The notes below the pieces were generated by a model. The model did not search any database. It saw only the letters and a program-made list of their open reading frames with translations, and was not told the DNA's origin. The position numbers and the translations under genes are program-made. From Bacteroidota bacterium (lineage in GTDB: Bacteria > Bacteroidota > Bacteroidia > Chitinophagales > Saprospiraceae), in contig JAJRQS010000339.1 of the NCBI GenBank assembly GCA_024280135.1, positions 1-12,521 on the forward strand: a DNA stretch of 12,521 bases. Direction: 5' to 3'. Shown here piece by piece: positions 1 through 7,038 of the stretch. Numbering within the stretch: the first letter of the stretch is position 1; each line of letters opens with the position of its first letter.

Positions 1-109
1 GAAATATATTTTAGATTTTATGGAGTCCAATTGAGGTGTTGATATTCGATCTCCATTTTAATTTAGACAGTTAAAAGGAACATTTCGAGATGGTTTCACT
101 AATTATGCT

Positions 110-117
110 TAACTTTG
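110..117 (+). promoter_or_regulatory. Bacteroidota -7 promoter box of the secreted glycosidase gene
   Basis: TAACTTTG matches the Bacteroidota -7 consensus TAnnTTTG and lies 45 nt before the ATG at 163. No convincing -33 TTTG element is seen at normal spacing. The box overlaps an in-frame TTG at 115, so translation from that TTG would begin inside the promoter. This supports the ATG at 163 as the start. Confidence 0.5.
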
Positions 118-136
118 AACAGCATCTTACTGTTCA
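116..136. repeat. Inverted repeat at the predicted transcription start
   Basis: TGAACAG, a 7-nt spacer and CTGTTCA form a perfect 7-bp dyad. It begins inside the -7 box and covers the expected transcription start of the glycosidase gene. It could be an operator or a 5'-UTR hairpin. No regulator is encoded next to it, so the role is inference. Confidence 0.45.
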
Positions 137-162
137 CCCACATTTTATTTAAAACTTCAAAG

Positions 163-2793
163 ATGAAATACAGCCTACTGGTTTTATTACTCACCTCATT
201 TTACATGTGTTTTGCACAAGTAAACTATACCGCAAATGACACCATCACCTCCTATGATGGATATTACCGCCCAGGCGCCAATCCAGGCTATTATGGTGGA
301 AACTGGGACAACTATTCCTTAACGGATTTGGCAGCCGGCAATCCAGCTGTAGGAGTCAAAGGGGCAGGCGTGAAAGCTTTTCGAGGAGGCTTGCCTGAAT
401 CATTTGCATTGGTTTGGAATTATGATGCTTGGAAACCAGTGTATGAATATTATAGGGCGGCTGGTTTAGAAGATAATACCTTGTTTGTGGGATATGCGCA
501 TCCAGATCATCGCGACACGATAGATTATTGTGCTGGAGATAACGTAGAAACACAAATGTTTTTAAATTTATATGAGCCAATCTGGGATAATGGCGAAAAT
601 GGCACTCCTGTCAATGACCAAAATTATTATGCTAAGTATATTTATACGCTTGCGCAAAAATTTGGGGATGACATTCGTTTTTGGGAAGTTTGGAATGAAC
701 CTGGTTTTGATTTATCCGGTTTTAAAAGTTGGTTACAACCCGGACAAGCAGGCAATTGGTGGGAGAACAACCCAGATCCTTGCGACATCATTATTAGGGC
801 ACCTATATTGAATTATATTCGAATGATGCGAATTACGTATGAGGTCATTAAAACCGTTCAACCTAATGACTATATTGTTTTGTCGGGTGTAGGAAATGAT
901 AGTTTTTTGGATGCCCTATTAAGAAATACCGACAACCCTGATGGTAGCGTAACAGCCGATTACCCACTCAAAGGGGGCGCCTATTTTGACATAATGGGGT
1001 TCCATGTTTACCCAAGTATTGATGGCAGTATTAGAAAATGGAATAATACCACTCAGTCATTTGATTACTTTAGGCATTCGGATGCGGCAGTCGATGGATA
1101 CGGAGAACGCATTGCCAATAGAAATATTTTACTAGCACAATATGGATATGATGGCATTACCTACCCCAAAAAACTTTTGACAGTTACGGAGATAAATGTA
1201 TCTAGACAAACATTTGCCGAGTCTTTTGGCTCCCCTCTTTTGCAACATAATTACATACTTAAAGCAGCACTCTACTCCCTTGACAACAAGGTCATTCAAA
1301 CGCACATATATGATCTTGGCGAAAGACGTAAGGAAGAGGATGCGGTTGGCGAATTTGATTTAATGGGACTTTACCAAAACTTAAATACTATCACACCCTA
1401 TGCTCAAGTAATCAATGATGAAGGAATTGCGTACCGAACTTTTACGCAACTCCTGTATGCAGCTTCTAAAGACACCGCAAAAACCAATGCCATGATTTTA
1501 CCGCAAGGTGTAAGAGGTGGTGCCTACAAACAAAAAAATGGAGATTGGATTTATATACTTTGGGCTAAAACAACAACAGACCTATCAGAAGAGGCTTCTG
1601 CCTCCTACGATTTTCCCACGAGCTTCCCTAATCAATTATTTCAAAAAGACTGGGACTATGGAGAAACTAATGTCGAAATCATGACTTCTTCACAAGGGTT
1701 AACTTTAACAAGTTCTCCGGTGTTTTTTACTGAGACGCCCCTAAATGATAAAAAGCTTACTTTAACTTGCCCGGAGCATACCGTAGAAATCGTTGTTCCT
1801 GAAAACGAAGGGGGCGGCGTAGGAAATTGGGTATCTCCTACGGCATCCTCTGATTGTAGCAACGTTCAATTAAGTATTACAGTGGGACAACCTACTGGCA
1901 GTTTTTTCCCTTTTGGTACCCATGCCGTTGGGTATAAGGCCGTAGATGATTGTGGCAATGAGGCACATTGTGCAATGCTCATCAAAGTAGCAAGTAATGG
2001 AGGTGGATTAGGGAGTTGTCATTTTAGTCGTTATAAATTCCATTTTTCAGGAACCTTTAAAGGGCATAATTATTTCCAATCAAAAGTAAAAGCAACCTAT
2101 GAAGAAGCTAAAGCAATTTGTGCAGATTATGGTGGGCAATTGACGAGTATTGAGACACAAGAAGAAAATGAGTTTTTGCAAGGACAAATTTTTGAACTAG
2201 CTTATATCGGACTCAACGATGTTACTTCAGAGGGTGATTTGGTTTGGGAAAGCGGAGAAGCCTTATCTTATGGTGTATTTGATGATTGTTCATGGTGTGG
2301 AGAAAATAACAATGAAAATGACTATGCTTATTTTCACCCCTGGGACGGCAAAATGAGTTTAAGCCCTGGCACCGAAAAACAATATTTTTTGATGGAATAT
2401 CCTTGCCGAGATTGTGGCTGTCCTACAGTGGAAGATCCCGTTTGTGGAGCTGATTCTGTAACGTACTTGAATGCCTGCGAAGCAGAATGTAATGGCGTTA
2501 ATGTCTATGAAAATGGTTCTTGTTTTGTAAAAACAACTTCCGCAAATTCAAATCAAATTCAAATTCAGGTATTTCCCAATCCGGTTGCTAATGAGTTGAC
2601 CGTTCACATACTTGAAAACAAAGATGAAATGGACATTCGTTTTTATAACCTACTGGGTCAACTCATCCAAAAAGAATCTATTCTTTTTGGCGTTAATAAA
2701 CTGAATATAAAGGCAATGCCTAGTGGGCTTATCCTTTATGAAATTTACCAAAAGAATAAGATAATTTCGCATGGAAAAATAGTCAAAGAATAA
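163..2793 (+). CDS. Secreted multidomain glycosidase-like protein with HYR, C-type lectin-like, Kazal and T9SS sorting domains
   Basis: Predicted extracellular or surface protein of 876 residues. The ATG at 163 is chosen because it starts a clean Sec signal peptide (MKYSLLVLLLTSFYMCFAQ, cleavage near FA/Q); the frame also extends upstream to a TTG at 115 inside the promoter. Residues about 20-520 resemble a clan GH-A (beta/alpha)8 glycosidase with a following beta domain. FWEVWNEPGF carries the candidate acid/base E179, and LLTVTEINVSR a candidate nucleophile E343. The family could be GH39-like, but I cannot assign it; the substrate is unknown. Residues 527-610 look like a hyalin (HYR) repeat. 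Residues 619-748 look like a C-type lectin-like domain with a WIGL-type YIGL at 681-684; the usual WND calcium motif is not evident. Residues 751-787 form a Kazal domain with six cysteines (751, 753, 761, 772, 776, 787) and PVCG and TYLNAC blocks. Residues 804-876, starting FPNPVANEL, are a T9SS type A tail. It stands alone with its own promoter. Domain calls are firm except the exact glycosidase family. Confidence 0.85.
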   Translation: MKYSLLVLLLTSFYMCFAQVNYTANDTITSYDGYYRPGANPGYYGGNWDNYSLTDLAAGNPAVGVKGAGVKAFRGGLPESFALVWNYDAWKPVYEYYRAAGLEDNTLFVGYAHPDHRDTIDYCAGDNVETQMFLNLYEPIWDNGENGTPVNDQNYYAKYIYTLAQKFGDDIRFWEVWNEPGFDLSGFKSWLQPGQAGNWWENNPDPCDIIIRAPILNYIRMMRITYEVIKTVQPNDYIVLSGVGNDSFLDALLRNTDNPDGSVTADYPLKGGAYFDIMGFHVYPSIDGSIRKWNNTTQSFDYFRHSDAAVDGYGERIANRNILLAQYGYDGITYPKKLLTVTEINVSRQTFAESFGSPLLQHNYILKAALYSLDNKVIQTHIYDLGERRKEEDAVGEFDLMGLYQNLNTITPYAQVINDEGIAYRTFTQLLYAASKDTAKTNAMILPQGVRGGAYKQKNGDWIYILWAKTTTDLSEEASASYDFPTSFPNQLFQKDWDYGETNVEIMTSSQGLTLTSSPVFFTETPLNDKKLTLTCPEHTVEIVVPENEGGGVGNWVSPTASSDCSNVQLSITVGQPTGSFFPFGTHAVGYKAVDDCGNEAHCAMLIKVASNGGGLGSCHFSRYKFHFSGTFKGHNYFQSKVKATYEEAKAICADYGGQLTSIETQEENEFLQGQIFELAYIGLNDVTSEGDLVWESGEALSYGVFDDCSWCGENNNENDYAYFHPWDGKMSLSPGTEKQYFLMEYPCRDCGCPTVEDPVCGADSVTYLNACEAECNGVNVYENGSCFVKTTSANSNQIQIQVFPNPVANELTVHILENKDEMDIRFYNLLGQLIQKESILFGVNKLNIKAMPSGLILYEIYQKNKIISHGKIVKE
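2535..2549 (+). repeat. 15-bp direct repeat, copy 1 (before the T9SS tail)
   Basis: AACTTCCGCAAATTC lies in the linker coding region just upstream of the T9SS sorting domain. An identical copy begins at 2792, overlapping the stop codon, so the two bracket the tail-coding module. Confidence 0.85.
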
Positions 2794-2806
2794 CTTCCGC
2801 AAATTC
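2792..2806 (+). repeat. 15-bp direct repeat, copy 2 (at the stop codon)
   Basis: An exact second copy of AACTTCCGCAAATTC. Its first two bases are the last two of the TAA stop at 2791-2793. Recombination between the copies would remove the sorting domain and replace it with a short read-through tail. Confidence 0.85.
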
Positions 2807-2879
2807 TACAAAGCTCGCTGAATCGTTCGCGGTTTAACACATTTCTAGGAATAGACTATGCTTTCTTAGTAGCTTTCAC

Positions 2880-2887
2880 TAAATTTG
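2880..2887 (+). promoter_or_regulatory. -7 promoter box of serC
   Basis: TAAATTTG, followed by C, is a perfect TAnnTTTG box 26 nt before the serC ATG. A similar arrangement (TATTTTTGC) precedes the truncated serC copy at 5372, which supports its being functional. Confidence 0.55.
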
Positions 2888-2913
2888 CACATCTTCCATT
2901 TTAAACCAATCTA

Positions 2914-3984
2914 ATGAAAAAGCACAATTTTTACGCAGGACCTGCCATCTTACCAAAGTCTGTGATCAAACAGGCCGCAAAAGGCGCTTTGAATTTTAAT
3001 GATTCAGGCTTGTCTGTATTGGAAATTTCTCACAGGACGCCTGACTTTGATGAGGTGATTAATTCTGCTCAAGATTTAATTAAGGAGTTGTATCAATTAC
3101 CCGATAATTATCATGTGCTTTTTACCACAGGTGGGGCGAGTTCTCAGTTTTTTATGATACCGATGAACCTCCTAAACCAAGACGAAACGGCTTATTACAT
3201 TAATACCGGGACTTGGTCAACAAAGGCTATTGCGGAAGCACAACGATACGGCAACCTAATCGAATTGGCTTCATCAGCTGATCAAAAATTCAATTATCTG
3301 CCCAAATTTAAAGTGCCCAGTAAAGGAAAATACGTGCACATTACGAGCAACAATACAATTTACGGCACCCAGTTCCATCATTTTCCAAAAGGCGACATCC
3401 CGTATGTGTGTGATATGTCATCAGATTTTTTGAGTCGCCCGATTGACGTGGAGCAATATGGTTTGATATATGCAGGTGCTCAAAAAAATCTTGGACCCGC
3501 AGGAGTGACCGTTGTGATTGTTAGGGATGACATGCTGGGTAAAGTTCAGCGAGACATCCCGACCCTTTTGAATTATGAGACTTTCGTCAAAAAGAACTCG
3601 ATGTTCAATACGCCTCCAGTTTTTCCAATTTATTTATCTATGCTTACGCTAAAATGGATTAAAGAAAAAGGAGGTGTAGAAAAAATTGAGCGGATGAATA
3701 AATCAAAAGCTAAATTACTTTACAAGGAATTAGACACCAATCCATTATTCAAAGCCAATATCGTGAATAAAAGACATCGGTCGTTAATGAATGTCACCTT
3801 TGATATGACAAATGCTAGTCTAAAGGATGCGTTTTTAGCGGAAGCAGAAGCGAATGGCATTGTAGGTATCAAAGGGCATCGATCTGTTGGTGGATTCCGT
3901 GCTTCTATTTATAACGCAATGCCTCGAAGTAGCGTGAAGGTTTTGACAGAATTGATGAGTGATTTTACTAAGCGAAAAGGGTAA
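2914..3984 (+). CDS. serC: Phosphoserine aminotransferase
   Basis: Cytoplasmic PLP enzyme (EC 2.6.1.52) that interconverts 3-phosphohydroxypyruvate plus glutamate with phosphoserine plus 2-oxoglutarate in serine synthesis. Some family members also serve pyridoxine synthesis. The 356-residue length is normal for the family. The N-terminal NFYAGPAILP and SGLSVLEISHRTPDF blocks, the cofactor-phosphate-binding FTTGGASSQF at about 70-79 and the PLP lysine K191 in GAQKNLGPAG are all present, as is the C-terminal HRSVGGFRASIYNAMP block. The start at 2914 is fixed by this conserved N-terminus. No serA partner lies downstream; the next gene is an unrelated ATPase. The first ~100 bp and the promoter recur in decayed form at about 5333-5470. 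This full-length copy shows no defect. Confidence 0.97.
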   Translation: MKKHNFYAGPAILPKSVIKQAAKGALNFNDSGLSVLEISHRTPDFDEVINSAQDLIKELYQLPDNYHVLFTTGGASSQFFMIPMNLLNQDETAYYINTGTWSTKAIAEAQRYGNLIELASSADQKFNYLPKFKVPSKGKYVHITSNNTIYGTQFHHFPKGDIPYVCDMSSDFLSRPIDVEQYGLIYAGAQKNLGPAGVTVVIVRDDMLGKVQRDIPTLLNYETFVKKNSMFNTPPVFPIYLSMLTLKWIKEKGGVEKIERMNKSKAKLLYKELDTNPLFKANIVNKRHRSLMNVTFDMTNASLKDAFLAEAEANGIVGIKGHRSVGGFRASIYNAMPRSSVKVLTELMSDFTKRKG

Positions 3985-4061
3985 TAAATTTAGATTCGGT
4001 ACGGTTCGAGAATGTGCAGCAAGCTGCGAGGAATTGTTAAATAAAACCTGCTCCCAATAGG

Positions 4062-4089
4062 CTTTTTTCGGATCTAACTACGAAAAAAG
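4062..4089. repeat. Inverted repeat upstream of the ATPase gene (distal palindrome)
   Basis: CTTTTTTCG and CGAAAAAAG form perfect 9-bp arms around a 10-nt spacer. The TTTTTTCGGATCTA half resembles the start of the palindrome at 4091-4122 (TTTTTCGGAATCTA), so the two may be tandem diverged copies of one operator. As a terminator for serC it is weak, because the stem is A/T-rich. Confidence 0.6.
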
Positions 4090-4090
4090 A

Positions 4091-4122
4091 CAACTTTTTC
4101 GGAATCTATTCCGAAAAAGTTG
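4091..4122. repeat. Perfect 15-bp-arm palindrome directly upstream of the ATPase -7 box
   Basis: CAACTTTTTCGGAAT, a 2-nt spacer (CT) and ATTCCGAAAAAGTTG are exact reverse complements. The palindrome ends one base before the -7 box at 4123, where it would cover the -35 to -12 region and could block RNA polymerase if bound. An autoregulatory operator is inferred; a cruciform or transposon end-like site is the alternative. Confidence 0.75.
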
Positions 4123-4130
4123 TATATTTG
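4123..4130 (+). promoter_or_regulatory. -7 promoter box of the ATPase gene, implying a leaderless mRNA
   Basis: TATATTTG is a perfect TAnnTTTG box ending only 4 nt before the ATG at 4135. Transcription would be expected to start at or next to that ATG, so the mRNA is probably leaderless or nearly so. Confidence 0.55.
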
Positions 4131-4134
4131 TAGT

Positions 4135-5301
4135 ATGAAAATAAAAAGATACTTAAAGCTCGATTTACCAAAAGGTCAATCTGCTTTTTTGTGGGGCGCA
4201 CGTAAGACTGGTAAATCTACTTATTTGAAGGATCAGTTTCCAAAGAGTATTTACTATGACTTTTTGCTTTCTGATACTTTTTTCGAGCTCAATAGCAGGC
4301 CCGCACTTTTTAGAGAACAATTACTAGCTCAAACACAAGAAGCGTTAGATTATCCAATCATCTTAGACGAAGTCCAAAAAATTCCAGCGATTTTAAATGA
4401 GGTGCACTGGTTGATAGAAAATGCAGGACTCCAATTCATTTTATGCGGTTCGAGTGCCCGAAAACTCAGAAGAGGTCATTCAAATTTATTAGGCGGAAGA
4501 GCTTGGCGTTTTGAAATGTTGCCTTTGATCTATCCAGAGCTAACAGAACCCAGCTTGTTAGACATCCTAAACAGGGGATTGATTCCTGCTCATTATTTAA
4601 GCACACATTGGCGCAAGATGTTGCACGCATATACACAAGACTATTTGCAAGAAGAAGTTTTTGCGGAGGGACTTGCACGTAATTTACCTGCGTTTTCCAG
4701 ATTCTTTGAAGCACTTGGATATTGTAATGGAGAGTTAATTAATTATTCAAATCTTGCCACAGATTGTGGCGTTGACTCCAAAACAATAAAAGGATATTTT
4801 CATATTTTGGTCGATACTTTGGTTGGATATTTTGCATTGCCTTTCAACAAAAGAGCAGGGCGAGATATTATTTCCAAAAGACCTAAGTTCTATCTTTTTG
4901 ATGTAGGTGTAGCAGGTGCCCTATCAAATCGACAACTAACCGTAGAAAAAGGAGAAGCTTTTGGGCATGCTTTTGAACATTATGTTTTTATGGAATTATT
5001 GGCTTATCAAAAATACCATGACCTAACATCCCCTATCCATTATTGGCGTTCCAAGACAGGTCTTGAGGTAGATTTTGTATTAAAGAAAGGGGAAGTAGCC
5101 ATTGAAGTAAAAGGAGGGAATCGCATTAAAAACACCCACTTAAAATCATTAAAAGCTTTTTACAAAGACTATCAACCCAAGCAATCCATCCTTGTATGCA
5201 ATGAACAGAATGCACGATTAGTCCAAACCAAAGAGGGTCAAAAAATAAACATACTACCTTGGCGTACCTTTTTAGAGCGACTTTGGAAAGGTGATTTTTG
5301 A
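4135..5301 (+). CDS. AAA+ ATPase, AAA_14 / DUF4143 family
   Basis: A 388-residue cytoplasmic ATPase of the common but poorly understood AAA_14 plus DUF4143 type. The Walker A motif is G21-ARKT-GKS28, Walker B is IILDE with D78 and E79, and FILCGSSARKLRR is a sensor-1-like strand with an arginine-rich end. The DUF4143-type C-terminus holds EVDFVLKKG (E311, D313) followed by AIEVKGG (E324, K326). This spacing matches a PD-(D/E)xK nuclease-like core, so a nuclease-fold domain is plausible; activity is unproven. The ATG at 4135 is preferred over an in-frame TTG at 4120, which lies inside the upstream palindrome. The biological role of the family is not settled. The gene sits between intact serC and a decayed serC copy, suggesting it arrived as an accessory gene. 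The palindrome at its promoter suggests tight regulation. Confidence 0.9.
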   Translation: MKIKRYLKLDLPKGQSAFLWGARKTGKSTYLKDQFPKSIYYDFLLSDTFFELNSRPALFREQLLAQTQEALDYPIILDEVQKIPAILNEVHWLIENAGLQFILCGSSARKLRRGHSNLLGGRAWRFEMLPLIYPELTEPSLLDILNRGLIPAHYLSTHWRKMLHAYTQDYLQEEVFAEGLARNLPAFSRFFEALGYCNGELINYSNLATDCGVDSKTIKGYFHILVDTLVGYFALPFNKRAGRDIISKRPKFYLFDVGVAGALSNRQLTVEKGEAFGHAFEHYVFMELLAYQKYHDLTSPIHYWRSKTGLEVDFVLKKGEVAIEVKGGNRIKNTHLKSLKAFYKDYQPKQSILVCNEQNARLVQTKEGQKINILPWRTFLERLWKGDF

Positions 5302-5332
5302 TGCCAGCCCACCAAACAAGCTCCCTTTTACT

Positions 5333-5340
5333 TATTTTTG
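5333..5340 (+). promoter_or_regulatory. -7 promoter box retained in the serC remnant
   Basis: TATTTTTG, followed by C, fits TAnnTTTG and lies 31 nt before the ATG of the truncated serC copy, much as TAAATTTGC does at intact serC. It is now the nearest recognisable promoter for the metallopeptidase gene at 5496. Confidence 0.45.
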
Positions 5341-5371
5341 CCGTAAGGTAATTGACCTAAAAAACAACCCA

Positions 5372-5470
5372 ATGAAAAAGCACAATTTTTACGCAGGACT
5401 TGCTATATTGCCAAATTCGTTATCAAGCAAGCCGCTTGCGAGCATTGAATTTTAATGATTCAGGCTTGTT
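5372..5470 (+). pseudogene. serC: Decayed 5' fragment of serC (duplication scar)
   Basis: These bases align with the first ~100 bp of intact serC at roughly 80% identity by hand count. The first 27 bases after and including the ATG are identical and GAATTTTAATGATTCAGGCT is also shared. Two single-base deletions break the frame, so the ATG at 5372 opens only 27 codons, ending in TAA at 5453-5455. Many differences in the first half are synonymous third-position changes, suggesting the copy came from a once-functional or related-strain serC. Upstream similarity includes the promoter. After 5470 the clear match stops; the next bases (TTATTAGGGATAATG) weakly resemble the serC segment around 3515 and may mark an internal deletion, but that could be chance. 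Confidence 0.85.
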
Positions 5471-5495
5471 ATTAGGGATAATGTAAAGGTGAAAG

Positions 5496-6227
5496 ATGAA
5501 ACACAAAATTAAAATTGAAGTTGACGGATTAGAATTGCCTTTATCAGTATGGGTAGAACGTCGGCGCGACATTCGATTTTCGATTGCGACCAAAAGCATC
5601 AACCTTCGTGTGCCCAATCGCATCGGAAAAGCGGAGTTAAATAAACAAATCGAACTAACTCGAAAGTGGGTCAAAAAAATTTTTGAAGAAAAGCCCGAGC
5701 TAAAAAAGCGTTTTATTATTAAAACTTTTTATGATGGGCAAGTACTGCAAGTCGGGACACGCACCTATACGCTTCATATCGAATTGGTGGATAAAAAAAA
5801 TCATAGTGGCAAAATATTAGGAGGTGACCTTTACCTGAAAATGTCCAGTAATATTCCTGTAAATCTAAGACATCAAGCGAGCAAAAAACTAATTAGTCGC
5901 TTGGTCTCACACGACTTTCTTCCTGAAATTTCCAAGAAGGTTGACGATTTCAATGATCGCTATTTTCAAGAGAATATTAATAATATTACCATCAAATATA
6001 ATCATACGAACTGGGGGAGTTGTTCATCCAAAAGTAATTTAAATTTTTCTTCTCGTTTGCTATTTGCGCCTGATGAAGTAATTGATTATGTAATTGTACA
6101 TGAGTTGGCTCACTTGAAAGAAGCAAATCACTCTGCACGTTTTTGGGCTATTGTGGAAAAGGTGATGCCTGATTATAAGCGTCATGAGAAGTGGTTGAGT
6201 ACGTATGGAAAAGAGTTGGATTTCTGA
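5496..6227 (+). CDS. YgjP-type zinc metallopeptidase (DUF45, M48-related)
   Basis: A 243-residue predicted cytoplasmic metalloprotein of the YgjP/DUF45 family, which is related to zinc metallopeptidases. The signature NWGSCSSKSNLNFSSRLLFA is followed by HELAHLKEANH, giving an HExxH motif with zinc ligands H202 and H206, catalytic E203 and a third histidine H212. The tail FWAIVEKVMPDYKRHEKWL is typical. No signal peptide or membrane segment is visible. Length is normal for the family. Substrates of this family are not established; in other genomes its members often sit near restriction systems. An AAAGGTG stretch lies just upstream of the ATG. The only recognisable upstream promoter belongs to the serC remnant, so this gene may be transcribed from it with a leader carrying the 27-codon remnant peptide. 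Confidence 0.9.
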   Translation: MKHKIKIEVDGLELPLSVWVERRRDIRFSIATKSINLRVPNRIGKAELNKQIELTRKWVKKIFEEKPELKKRFIIKTFYDGQVLQVGTRTYTLHIELVDKKNHSGKILGGDLYLKMSSNIPVNLRHQASKKLISRLVSHDFLPEISKKVDDFNDRYFQENINNITIKYNHTNWGSCSSKSNLNFSSRLLFAPDEVIDYVIVHELAHLKEANHSARFWAIVEKVMPDYKRHEKWLSTYGKELDF

Positions 6228-6270
6228 TAAACTACGTTTGAGTTTTCTGCATCTGCAAACAAGAATCTCC

Positions 6271-7038
6271 TTACGTCATTTTACCTGCTACCCATACCAA
6301 TAGTTTTCGAGAAGGTGTCATTCCCGAAGCAATCGCCAAGATTTTATTTTTAAATCCAGGGACAATCGTCATCTTATTCCGCATCAAACCTTGGTAGCCA
6401 ATCTCCGCTACCCGCTTAGCACTCATGACACCGCTCTTAAACAATTTGGAGTCCTTCATCTCAGCACGCTCCTCAAACCCCGTTGCCGTAGGGCCAGGGC
6501 ATAATGCACTAACGGAGAGGTTAGTGCTGCTTAGTTCTGCATGTAATGCTTCAGTAAAATGCAATACAAATGATTTAGTGCCGGCGTAAACTGCAAAATT
6601 TGGAATGGGTTGAAAAGCAGCAGTGGAAGCAATATTTAAAATCTTACCTCGATTATTTTTAATCATTTGTTTCACAAAAAGGGCCGTCAATTCCATCAAG
6701 GTTGTAATATTTAATTGAATCATTTGTGTATTTGAAAGGACATCTTGATCAACGAAGGAGCCATGCATTCCAAACCCAGCATTATTCACTAAAACATCAA
6801 CTTCAATGCCTCTAGCCTGGACTTGATCAAAGAGATTCTTACCCGCATTTTCCAATGCCAAATCTGCCACGAATACGGATGATTGAATCCCATATTTATT
6901 TCCGCATTCCTTCGCAATCAATGCTAAGGCAGACTCAGTCCTTGCTACCAGTACTAAATGATATCCTTCTCTAGCAAAAATGTAAGCAAGTTCTTTCCCA
7001 ATACCACTGGACGCTCCTGTAATTAATACTGTTTTCAT
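6271..7038 (-). CDS. Short-chain dehydrogenase/reductase (classical SDR)
   Basis: A 255-residue NAD(P)-dependent oxidoreductase with a Rossmann fold. The nucleotide-binding TGASSGIG is at residues 7-14, NNAG at 85-88, and the catalytic tetrad is N110, S138, Y151 and K155 (YAGTK). The PGPTATGF block follows at about 181-188. It resembles the DltE/YqjQ-like branch of SDRs; the substrate cannot be read from the sequence. Its ATG overlaps the TGA of the upstream aminopeptidase gene by 4 nt (ATGA, 7035-7038), so the two are co-transcribed and probably translationally coupled. The arrangement is notable because the partner is a secreted peptidase and this protein is cytoplasmic. It converges on the metallopeptidase gene with a 43-nt gap. 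Confidence 0.93.
   Translation of the reverse strand: MKTVLITGASSGIGKELAYIFAREGYHLVLVARTESALALIAKECGNKYGIQSSVFVADLALENAGKNLFDQVQARGIEVDVLVNNAGFGMHGSFVDQDVLSNTQMIQLNITTLMELTALFVKQMIKNNRGKILNIASTAAFQPIPNFAVYAGTKSFVLHFTEALHAELSSTNLSVSALCPGPTATGFEERAEMKDSKLFKSGVMSAKRVAEIGYQGLMRNKMTIVPGFKNKILAIASGMTPSRKLLVWVAGKMT

Noticed and set aside
115..162. Upstream TTG extension of the glycosidase gene
   Set aside because: The TTG lies inside the -7 box, and the added 16 residues would precede an already complete signal peptide starting at 163.
4016..4027. GCAGC-AA-GCTGC hairpin after serC
   Set aside because: The stem is only 5 bp with a 2-nt loop and no T-run follows, so a terminator call is not supported.
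4120..4134. TTG start for the ATPase gene
   Set aside because: It lies in the palindrome and overlaps the promoter; the ATG at 4135 gives the normal family N-terminus.
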